Assembly (NCBI RefSeq): GCF_034140825.1
Contig: NC_089036.1
Span: 25,929,001 to 25,993,000, forward strand
Direction of reading: 5' to 3'
Length of the DNA: 64,000 bases
DNA from: Oryza sativa Japonica Group
Lineage: Eukaryota > Streptophyta > Magnoliopsida > Poales > Poaceae
The stretch's first letter is position 1; every line of letters starts with the position of its first letter. The notes below the pieces were generated by a model. It was given only the letters and a program-made list of their open reading frames with translations, was not told where the DNA came from and did not search any database. Below are positions 1 through 17,124 of this stretch, piece by piece. A program made the position numbers and the translations under genes.

Positions 1-182
1 TTGCAATATTATTCCAATTACAGTATATTAAATATTTGGTCATATACCTCCGTTAGAATTGAGGATTTTTCCTATGTCGTCAATGCGATCACAAAGAGGT
101 TATTTGATCAAATTTTGTCGATAGTAAACAATGTATTTAGTAAATTTTGTCATTATCAAACTGTGCTCACTGCTCCTGCTCT

Positions 183-7245
<7,063 letters not shown>

Positions 7246-7897
7246 TCGCTCGCATGCAGTCTGCCTTCTTCAACGATGGCGAGGAACGGGCGTCGTGCGC
7301 CCACTAGGTTGTTTTCCAGCGATACCAACTGATCAGGAAATTTTCTTTTCTTTGGTCCAAGACTCCAAGTCATGTAACACAGTGGAAATTCGATTGGAAC
7401 AATCGATAACAATAAAATCATATATAGTGTTGATTGATTTCGATGCTCGCAATACAACAACGGGTGATCTGTATGTGTGCGGCGTTAATTAAACTGAACA
7501 CCAGCAAATATGAAAGGAATTCTCGGCGTGACAGCATCATAGAAGATTAGAGTAGTGCGGCTCTAACCTGGCGTTTTATAGGAGCCGTATGGCGATTTCA
7601 GAAACATACAGGACAAGTATTCTTCTTTTATCCGGACAGGAAAAAGAGGAGAAGTAATTGAACAATGGACAGTGCATTAGAAGTACCGAACCCAGTTATA
7701 TTTATGACATCATATAGACCAAGCATTACAATGCATGTTTTTCTTCTCTTCACTCCAGGGCATACATCCATAAGAGTGAGGTAAGAAAATAAGTACCAGA
7801 TGTTCACATGGTGACAGTAAGAGTTACACTTAACAGAGCAAATCACATGAATCAGCCATGCCTTCGCTTGGCGCATATTTCCTTTTGCACCCTGGAG
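7246..7897. other. Convergent 3' ends of SCPL and PEX4
   Basis: The interval holds the 3' UTR of the carboxypeptidase (AATAAA near 7411) and, on the other strand, the 3' UTR of PEX4. There is no ORF I would defend and no repeat with clear ends. Confidence 0.6.
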
Positions 7898-10622
7898 TTA
7901 ACCTTTCTTTGGCATGGCAGCCAACCTAGTATACATTCTTGCCATGGATTGATAGCCTCTGATGTCGCCTGAGCGCAGGAGGTTGCCTATATTTACGGAA
8001 GAAAATTAGCAGAAACTAAGATAAGGATTAAAATATCACAGCAGGCCTCTTTTCAAACAACCAAGTAAAAAGTATGAAAAAGTAATTTAAACCGCTATAT
8101 AATCAATCAGAAATCGGACTTGCAAAATGCTTGAAGCGACAAACTGTATATGATCATCAGATGATGAAATTACACAAGAGCTCCCTAAGTTATCAAATAC
8201 AGTAATTCATAATTTTGACCTATGATAATCATATTTTGGATGCAATGTGACCAAAGTGCCATCTGAAAAAATCTCAAACATAAACCGTGAGGCGGTGAAT
8301 GGGACCAATACAAATTTACTGGGAAAATTACATTCTAATTCATAATGAGGAACTATACAATATAAGTGACACTGCACATCTTAGCTCATTAGTATAAATG
8401 CTAATAACCAACAATGAAATATTTACAAGGCAATTATTCAATCCATATTGCGTAAAATGGATCAGCAGGAATGGTTTCTCTGACCGCCTCAAAATTAAAT
8501 ATTGTAACTACATAAATCAGTTTCTTCTGTTGTGTGCGGAAGATTAGGACATGTGGATGATGAGGCTTCCCAGGAGAGTAGGCGGCATGGAACTATGAGG
8601 CATAAAAAGAATGAGGACAAGGAACTTGAAACTCGCGATGATGTAGCAAACACCTTTTAATGGCCCTTACAAGTTGGACTCTAACTGGGAAGAGATAACA
8701 ATTGGAAAGATATACTATTTCAATGTAACGAACTAATCTAATCAGCATCCCAAGCACACCCGCCACCCGAGGTGGACTCAGCCTCGTCCTGGGACTCATT
8801 GGCCCTCGCCTAGGACAACGGTGATACTGGAGTCTGACCATATCAATTATCACGTAATTCCTTTGGTTATATAGAGGGGCTCCATTAGAGTAAATAGCCA
8901 AGTTTTTCTCCATATTTTTTAACTGGCTAATGTACCATGTGACAATAATTAGAACCAAATATTTTCATGTCTCAAACTACTCCAAAAAGATCACATCATG
9001 GAGTGGTTGAGGCCTCGAAGATGGAAATCTTCATGCACCATAGCTTGATTCAGTGAGAGCATGAACATCTATTACTTTCACATTACAAAATAATGGCTGA
9101 ACTATATGTGGCAGAATTAGTAGGAAGGTGGAGCTACCTGAGTCACAGTTAAGTGGACTGTCTGGTTCAGGATGGGCCATCAATGCAATTATGGCTCTAC
9201 AAACGGATTGTAGTGTCCATGCTGGGCTCCACGCATTCTTCAAGATATCCAGGCAAATCTCACCTGTCTGGAAACACAAACAAGGTAAAAAGAATGATAA
9301 CTGAAATTACTCCTTCAATTCTGTTAATTCAGATGTAACAATATAGAAGCGACTTGACAAAAACAATAACAGGAAGAGCACAGTTGAGTCTACACAGTAA
9401 ATTCTGTCATGTTAGTACATTCAGATTGTTACAGGAAAACCTGATAAAATGAAGAAGATGACAGCAACTTCATATTTACATTCTCACCAACACTTGAAAG
9501 AGACAAATGCCTTCAAATAGGTCAAATTTCCTAAAGTAAAATGTACGCAGAGAAGGCAATGCAGAAGTAACCTTGAAATGCACATTCGGGTGGAAAATTT
9601 TGGTCAAGAAGCGAACTTGCGGAGGAAGGAGAGGGTATTGCTCAGGAATAGAGAATGCAAGTTGAAATACACCACCTTCAAAAGGTGTCTCCGAAGGGCC
9701 CTAACAACATATACAATCAGAAAAGGCATTAGTTAAAAACTTATATTGCTGTTTCTAGCATCACCTTGCAAGTTGCAATATAAAAACCACCTTGATAAGA
9801 GCAGTCCACTTGAATATGTTTGAATCATCGCAGATTAACTGGATATCTGGATCAGCTGACTTTTCTCGCTGCACCTCCTTATACTCCTTAAAGAGCCTAG
9901 CTCTAGATGCCTTTCGATAGAAAATATTTTGAAGACATTCAGATAGCATGTTAGGAACCAAACTAAAGGAGCAATTCACATACTTCCTCCGTTTCACAAT
10001 GTAAGTCATTCTAGCATTTCCCACATTCATATTAATGTTAATGAATCTAGATAGATAGATATGCCTAGATTCATTAACATCAATATAAATGTGGGAAATG
10101 CTAGAATGACTTATATTGTGAAACGGAGGGAGTAGTAGTTAAGCTCATTCCAGTTAACAATAATACTGAAAGTCTCTTGGACATGATCTTCCAAACATTT
10201 ATAAGTTTTATTGTAGTGAAGTAAATCAAGTTATATAATTGAGCCATTAGTAAAAGTAAGGGATGTACACAAACTTTTGCTAGTGTATGACGACAAGAAA
10301 GTATGGGTGTACAAAAACCAGTACTGGTCACATTGGTAACCGTCGGCAAAGCTCTCCAACTACCGAGTGCCAACTCTTCCATGCAAACACGCGAGCCCTA
10401 TACTAGGCGCCAAACCGTTTACTAAAGGAAAAGATGAGTACAGTTATTGCTGCCAAATGTGGATTGTCCTATTAAATGTTACCACCTTAGCATGGACGTC
10501 TCAGTGAGACCAGTAAAACATAACCCGAATAATTAGTTGATTAAGAGTTGGCCATCACATTACATACCTAACTAACTATACAAGAAATGTGCAACCAAAG
10601 ATGAATTAGAACTGACCTGCAT
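7898..10622 (-). CDS. PEX4: Peroxin-4, peroxisomal ubiquitin-conjugating enzyme E2
   Basis: E2 enzyme anchored to the peroxisome by PEX22. It mono-ubiquitinates the PEX5 import receptor so that the receptor can be recycled. On the minus strand the exons are 10622-10617, 9910-9791, 9700-9572, 9267-9138 and 7986-7898, which splice in frame to 157 aa, the size I recall for Arabidopsis PEX4. The protein starts [19 protein letters not shown]. The E2 core follows, with the [20 protein letters not shown] active-site region (catalytic Cys90), and the C-terminus is [10 protein letters not shown]. The first coding exon supplies only Met-Gln. Exon 2 is preceded by CTATCGAAAG, an unusually purine-rich acceptor, but it is the only join that restores the family sequence. 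A 5' UTR intron (about 10638-11319) is likely. Confidence 0.93.
9981..10134. mobile_element. Stowaway-like MITE in PEX4 intron 1
   Basis: A nearly perfect fold-back of about 150 bp lies between TA dinucleotides (9981-9982 and 10133-10134). The arms read cttcctccgtttcacaatgt and, inverted, ctccctccgtttcacaatat. Related whole or half copies lie at 663-740, 28490-28530, 31177-31304 and 32078-32131. Confidence 0.85.
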
Positions 10623-11320
10623 CTGGTCTCCTCTCTACTGTTGACTGATATGACAAAGTGTTTCTGTCAAAATGTAACCAAGAGCATAAATAGAAAAAGT
10701 TAGAACGGTTTGATTGAGGAACCTTGATTAGCTAAATTGAAATAATCATCATTCACAACTGAAAAGCTAAACAGATAGTAATCGTAATTCCCTGTCCGCT
10801 CCATCAATAAATTCATAACAGACTCAATTTCTAGTTATCGCAAACCCAATCTGGTTCTCTAAATGTAATAATAGCCTAATCCAATGTCTTCGAGATACAT
10901 TCCCTGCGATACACCATCCATACGTTAAAGCTGCTGTGTGCTGTCTACATGTAGAGCGCTCTAAATATAATAAACGAAACCCCGTGTATACACTACTAAT
11001 CCAAATGGTTCCTACCCCCCATCTCCCCCAATCTGGAGATTTTGCCGACGGGGATCATGGCAGCAGTCGGCGAGCCGCACTGCCCTCCGGGCTCCCGATA
11101 ACCCAACAACTCCCGGAAGGCACTGGGCCTCCGACCATGGCTTCCACCGCAAATCCACACCAGATATCAGCTTCGAGAGTCTAATACAACAATTCCCCCC
11201 ACCCGGCAGCCATCGCTTTCCTCAACGCCGCCAAATCCCTAGCCGATCTACCCATGAACGACACATCACGGATACATCGGAATATCGCGGTGGCAAGGGA
11301 AGAAATCAAGCGTACGTACC
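10611..11320 (-). other. Probable PEX4 5' UTR intron and leader exon boundary
   Basis: On the minus strand a good donor (ctg/gtacgtacg) is at 11320/11319 and an acceptor (gtcaacag) ends at 10638, just before the 15-nt leader that precedes ATG-CAG. This would make the second exon only 21 nt long with 6 coding bases. It is inferred from splice signals alone. The ORFs in this interval on either strand look non-coding. Confidence 0.4.
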
Positions 11321-11429
11321 AGCTCGCAGCTCCCCTCCCCGGAGCTCGATCCCGGCGTGGGGAAAGTCGCGTCGTCAGAGGGACTCGGACCGGACAGGAG
11401 GACGAACGGGAAGACGCGCAGCCGTTGGC

Positions 11430-11600
11430 CCGTGGGGAAGAAGTTATGAGGAGGAAGACGACGTGACGGGGAGGTGGGTGAGTCATGGGCTGACCCAATA
11501 ACAGATGGGCCAGATTTCCGGCCCAAGACCCACCACCTTCTTGCGGAGCAATCCATCCATCCAGTCTCTTTCTCTCTCTCCTCTTCTTCCTTGGCGAGTT
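11430..11600. promoter_or_regulatory. Putative divergent promoter between PEX4 and PAB1 with Site II motifs
   Basis: Within about 110 bp are tgggct (11485), tgggcc (11507) and ggccca (11521), all matches to the plant Site II element TGGGCY. Such motifs are typical of housekeeping, proteasome and ribosomal genes and are bound by class I TCP factors. The interval lies between the start of the proteasome gene (+) and the inferred leader exon of PEX4 (-). No TATA box is evident, which also fits housekeeping promoters. Confidence 0.5.
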
Positions 11601-11721
11601 GTGCTCTGCCTCCCTCTCCCTTCCCACGCCGTCTCGCCGCAATCGCTCGCTCGGTCGCCTCCTCTTCCGCCGCGAGACACGAAGAGCAGCAGCTCACAGG
11701 TAGGCCTGCGCGTCGGCGGCC

Positions 11722-14700
11722 ATGGGAGACAGCCAGTACTCCTTCTCCCTCACCACCTTCAGGTATGTGCTGCCTTGCGCCTCCCTCGCCCGGAGATCGG
11801 GCGTGATCTGGTGCGGTTTCGGTTTCGTCATCTGTGGTTTTTGTGGCGATTTCGTTTGCAGCCCGTCGGGGAAGCTGGTGCAGATCGAGCACGCGCTCAC
11901 CGCGGTCGGATCCGGCCAGACGTCCCTCGGGATCAAAGGTGCGTCCCGTGAAGCAATCCCTTCTCTATACTTCTATTGCGTTATGAGAATCGAGAAGGGG
12001 AGGGGAGGTTTGAGATTTTGGCTGGTTCGGTTCACATGACGAAGTGGCGCTTGTTGGGGATTTTGCACTTTTCGCATAACTTTAGGTCGTTGCAGAGCTT
12101 TTATTTGTTCTGGAGACCTGGAGTGTGAAGTTTGCTACGGCTTAGGTTACTAATAGGTGCCATGTTACTTGCATCTGCTATTCTGCTTTAGTGATACTTG
12201 GGAATTTTGTAATGTTTGCTTCGTTTTCGCTTACAAATGCTTGTGGATTCCATGGAAAATCATTATTAATCTACATAAATGTATGTCTTGTAACAGCAAT
12301 GGCAAGTGCTCCCCTTTATAACCACATAAGAAATACAAGCTGCTTGGTTTCATCTGTGATGATGAAGTTTTCTATGCCAATTTACGGCGTTGAATGTATA
12401 TGCTGACCTAGTTTTCCCATTAGTAGTTGTATGTGTGTGCAGTCTGATCTAGTGCCTATTAGGGTTTGGAAGCCCATTTTAGTATCAGTGCAAAATTCTA
12501 ATTTGTTTGCCCTGTCAACGTCCACCTTACTGGTAGGTTTACATACCCTTAAAATCAGCTTTTGTTGCCACTTGTCAGTATTTATGCAATTTAAAGTCTT
12601 GGGGTTTTAGCCCATGAATTTTGTTTTGGTGTATGAAAAATTGAAAGAAACTATTTGACATGCGTTCTTCACGCTGATAGATGTAATTGTTGTATGTAAT
12701 AAATTTGTGGTGTAGAACATACTGCATATGTTTTTACCAGATTGTTCTATCATATGTTTTTGTGTAGTTACTGCTCAGAGACTACAGTCTGTTGATTCTC
12801 TTCAGTTCCCTTTTAGCCTAGTTTATTGATTCTGAGGTATATTTGTTATGTTTGCAGCTGCTAATGGTGTAGTTATCGCCACTGAGAAGAAATTGCCTTC
12901 TATTTTAGTCGATGAAACATCTGTAAGTCTAACATCACTCTTAATGCTGAATTCCTCTTTTAGTGAGTTGCGACATGCTATTCGTTGTTTGTTTCTCAGA
13001 AGCACTAATACATAGTTATATGCAAATTCAGGTGCAAAAGATTCAGTCATTGACTCCGAACATTGGAGTTGTCTACAGGTAACCTTTTACATTGGCTTCA
13101 TTGTTGGAATACATTTCTATTTTGTATATATTATGGTTGTCATGTACATGCTATTGTGAGTTATTCCAACTTGTTATTCTATTAGTTATGTTCTTGATCC
13201 TTTATATGAGCACTAGCTGTGCTGTAAGCTTCTACAATTTTAGCAGTACATAGTTCACAGATGAGCTATTGTGTAAGAATATAATGGTAATATAAATAAT
13301 TGGTTTGAACCGCCTGGTTTTAGTGAACAAGTGACACAGTTCGCCCTGAGAAATTTGCACATATTAATCTTCCCTAAAAAGGCACAAATTAAAAATATCT
13401 ATCTTGCTCTCCAAACTTTGCAAGAGGATAAGTGCATTGGTATTTTACTGTGTCTTATAGTTATATGCACATCAGATTGCAGTAACTTTGGAAATCCATA
13501 TCTAGACATTTGAGGCAACTTGGTGAATGAGCATGCAGATCTCTGGATTTTTGTTGATTAGCTTGTAAGGTATTTATAGTTTATCTATTCACTGGACTAA
13601 AGCATAAAAAATAGTTCTTCAATCCATCTGCAGCCTTGTACAGTGGTCTGAGAGAACAGCTGCATTCTGTCTTTAAATTATTTGTTAGTTTGTTACATCT
13701 CTCAGCTTGCTGCTGTTAATATCAGTTGCAATTCAATAATACATGTTTACTTACCTGTGCACTTCTTTCAGTGGGATGGGTCCCGATTTCCGTGTTCTTG
13801 TGAGAAAAAGTCGGAAACAAGCACAGCAGTATTATCGGTTGTACAAGGTGGTTTTTTACAGTTCATTTGATTTATACTTCAGATAACTATTGTATGTTTT
13901 GTAAAGACATATATTTTTCAATAAATTGCTATTTCGGATAGCATGCAATTTTTCATGTACGACAGTCATGATCTTTTCCATCATTTACTTATTTCTCATG
14001 ATTGTTCTTCCTTTTTCTAATGCAGGAAACTATCCCTGTTACTCAGCTTGTCCGAGAAACTGCTGCTGTTATGCAGGAGTTCACACAGTCTGGGTATGCT
14101 ACTTCAGAGTTTTCCATTTCTATCAATGATATTGTTAAATAATATATTCTTGCACTTGTTCGACCTAATTAATTTGTATGGATATATTTGTGGGATATTT
14201 TTACTATAACTTAACAGTACCATTCATTCAATATTGTATTCGATAATTCAGATGTTCAGTACCGAAAACTTTCAACATGTACATCACATTGATGTGTGTT
14301 GATGCAGAAGCTTGTTAATTGACCTGCTGGGAAGAATATATATGATCTGCTGTGTGAACTTCCACTTGGATTTTCACTGGATGGATAAAATTTTATTGAA
14401 ATTGGGCCATTGAGAATTAAATTGCTAATGTAACCAAGCAAGTTGGGTAGTTTCATACCTGTAACACATAGGATTTTCCAGTCATTTGCATTTTATAATT
14501 CACTTTGACATCATTGAAACAAAAAAGAAAAAAAAACATCAGAGGAATAATTAAGACATACATCTTGTTATAAATCACATTACATGCTATGTGGTAGTTG
14601 GTTCTTATGTTGATTGGTGAATCCTGAAGTACAGTTCACTCCTTAAAGATATGAATATATGATGTAACCGAATTTCTGAGGCATGACTCACGGCCAACTT

Positions 14701-15638
14701 GTTTGTTGCAGTGGTGTAAGACCATTTGGAGTATCATTATTGATTGCCGGGTACGATGACAATGGCCCACAGCTGTATCAGGTATGCAGATAGCTGCGTG
14801 ATAGGGGCTCTTTTTTGTTGCAACTGTTTCAAAATTAATGTGTACGTTGACCCTTGTCTCAATAATAAGCTGCAAAGTGTTGTTTGCACAAAGCATCTAA
14901 TAGCAGATCACCACTATTAGTTGTGCTAGTTTTGTTCTTCTGGACTGAAATTTTACCTGTCAATTTGTCATATTTTGTTATGGTGTAAAATTGGTATAAT
15001 GCCAGATGTGCTGTATTATTTCTACAGGTTGATCCCTCAGGATCATACTTCTCCTGGAAAGCATCAGCTATGGGGAAAAATGTCTCCAATGCAAAGACAT
15101 TTCTTGAAAAAAGGTACATAGCATACCACTAATATTGTATTGTACTACACTCTGTTTTCCTCAATCTGATCAGAAATAAAGTGGATTTGTTTACGAGGAT
15201 ATCTTCTTTCCAAAGTTGTATGACTGCACTTGTACTGTTGTTCAACCTCTTTATGTCCTCATTTCAGATACACAGAAGACATGGAGCTTGATGATGCCAT
15301 CCATACTGCCATTTTGACTCTGAAAGAAGGGTATGTCTTGTAGGTGCTTCTGTTTCTATTTCCGGAACATCCTTACTGAGTTACTGACTGATTCGGGGGT
15401 TGCAGATATGAGGGTCAAATCTCAGCCAACAATATTGAAATTGGAGTTATTCGATCTGACCGTGAATTCAAGTATGTCATACAGACTTGATCAAGCTGTT
15501 TTTTACTGCCACGTATATGCAATGCAACTTCTGTCTTGTGAACATGCCATAACAAGTTACTGACAAGTTACTTTCTGTACAAAATGCAGAGTTCTAACCC
15601 CGGCAGAGATCAAGGATTTCTTGGAAGAGGTGGAGTAA
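11722..15638 (+). CDS. PAB1: 20S proteasome subunit alpha type-2
   Basis: Structural alpha-ring subunit of the 20S proteasome core in cytosol and nucleus. Eleven exons join in frame: 11722-11762, 11862-11938, 12858-12922, 13032-13078, 13772-13847, 14026-14093, 14712-14781, 15028-15113, 15268-15330, 15406-15471, 15590-15638, giving 235 aa, exactly the family length. The alpha-subunit N-terminal signature [20 protein letters not shown] is at residues 7-26. The Ntn-hydrolase fold motifs follow ([40 protein letters not shown]), and the protein ends [11 protein letters not shown]. As expected for an alpha subunit there is no catalytic N-terminal Thr. The GC-rich 5' leader and Site II motifs upstream fit constitutive expression coordinated with other proteasome genes. 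Confidence 0.97.
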
Positions 15639-16867
15639 ATTGTCTGTTGACATTTGATAGTTTACTGTTCTAAGTGACACTCTTGAGCCGTAGTCATGAG
15701 GCTTCTTGTCTCTTACCATTTGTCACTTAAACCTATTGTAAACTGATTTGCTTCAGTGATATGCATGAGATGAAGTGGTGGACCTACTTTTGAATCCCCA
15801 TCGTAAACAAGATATTGTTGGGTGAATGTTGTATTTGGTTCTCTTCTAAGGAGGTATTTGGCGCATATATTGTGTCTCCTCCCGACATATCATTTGCCCT
15901 GACAGTACTTGTGAAACAGTCAAAACAGATCACGAAGGAATATCTTGGTTGAGTTTGCATCCGTAAAACATGTGCATGTCTGCGTTACTGCGTAGATGCA
16001 AAATAATATGAGCTGTTAAAACATATACAGGAAATAGCTCAGGCCCCATCGTAGTTTCCTCTGTACAGCATTTCAAATTTCAAATTTTAAAATTTGATTT
16101 TAAAGTTTTTCATAGAGGTTTATTTTTTTACATTAGCATTTATGCCACTAAGAACACGTATCCATAAATTATTATTATTTTGTTAATATGTCGTATTATC
16201 TGAATTTAGCTAAACGATGGGTAGAATTTCTTTAACGTGTACTCTAGTATTTCTTTAAAAAATTCGGTGTAAGGGTATAAAGGCTGATGTGTGAGTGTGC
16301 ATGTATACATGTGCAAACTTCTCCCCTGGCCCCTACTCCCTCCGTCCCAAAAAAAAGGCAAACTGTGGGTTTCCGTGCCAACGTTTGACCGTCCGTCTTA
16401 TTTGAAAAAATTATAAAAAAAATTAAAAAGATAAGTCACGCATAAAGCATTAATCATGTTTTATCATCTAACAACAATGAAAATACTAATTATAAAAATT
16501 TTTCATATAAGATAGACAGTTAAACGTTGGCACGGAAACCCACGGTTTATCTTTTTTTTTGGGATGGAGGGAATATACTATAAGCAAATGGTTATCACTC
16601 CACTGAAAAAATACAGATAAAAATCTCCTGTAAAGTATGGAAAATATACAGAGTTAAAATCTCCTATATGCTAATAATTATAAAGTATACAAAATTAAAA
16701 GAAATTGTTAGTCAAGAAACATACGTAGGTGGAGGATCGAAAGAGCAGCCGGTACTCGGGTCGTCCACTCGTCCTCTTCCAATCAGTCGCGGCTGCCGCC
16801 GCCGCCGCCGTCGCCGTCGCATTCACCTTTTACAATCCGGTCCCCCCACCAAAAACACTCCTCGCGG
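15639..16867. other. 3' UTR of PAB1 and MITE-bearing spacer
   Basis: The first 350 bp after the stop is a 3' UTR-like, T-rich sequence. The rest is AT-rich spacer with one complete Stowaway-like MITE. The leader of the following small ORF and nitrilase gene becomes GC-rich from about 16735. No other gene is seen. Confidence 0.6.
16334..16575. mobile_element. Stowaway-like MITE, family A
   Basis: The element spans 16336-16573 (238 bp) and is flanked by TA. The left end ctccctccgtcccaaaaaaa pairs with the right end tttttttttgggatggaggg. Subterminal ggtttccgtgccaacgtttg is mirrored by caaacgttggcacggaaacc-like sequence near the right end. Copies of the same family lie at 27497-27731 and 33547-33806. 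Confidence 0.85.
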
Positions 16868-17053
16868 ATGGGGTTGTGCTCCCCGTCCACTCCTCGTCAG
16901 CTCCTCTCCACCGTCGCTCTCTTCGCCTTCGGCGCAGGCCTCCTCGCCTACGGCGTCCACCTCTCCTACGCCCACGTCGAGCCCCAGCGGGCGCGCACGC
17001 TCGCCCGCGACCAGTTCGTCCGCGATTACCTCAAAAGGAAGTACGACAAGTAG
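16868..17053 (+). CDS. Small membrane-peptide ORF directly upstream of nitrilase
   Basis: A 61-aa ORF beginning MGLCSPSTPRQLLSTVALFA. One predicted membrane helix spans about residues 12-33, followed by a basic, charged tail ending DYLKRKYDK. The stop codon is only 71 nt before the nitrilase ATG at 17125, which leaves no room for a separate promoter or poly(A) site, so both ORFs are probably on one transcript. The start context has G at +4 but C at -3. A decayed counterpart sits at the same place before the second nitrilase. I recall short cereal proteins of this kind being labelled nitrilase-associated protein in databases, but I cannot verify that and the name may reflect only shared transcripts. 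Function unknown. It could act as a uORF that lowers nitrilase translation or as a real peptide. Confidence 0.6.
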   Translation: MGLCSPSTPRQLLSTVALFAFGAGLLAYGVHLSYAHVEPQRARTLARDQFVRDYLKRKYDK

Positions 17054-17124
17054 CACACGGCCTCCCCCCCTCCCCCCAACGAGATCCCCTTCCCGCTCAA
17101 TTTCTTGGGAGGGGTGGGGGAGCG

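Noticed and set aside
11181-11951. Long ORFs (up to 208 codons) on both strands before and over the start of PAB1
   Set aside because: They overlap the leader and exons 1-2 of the proteasome gene or lie in the divergent promoter. None has a recognisable protein, and both strands are open because stops are rare in GC-rich DNA.
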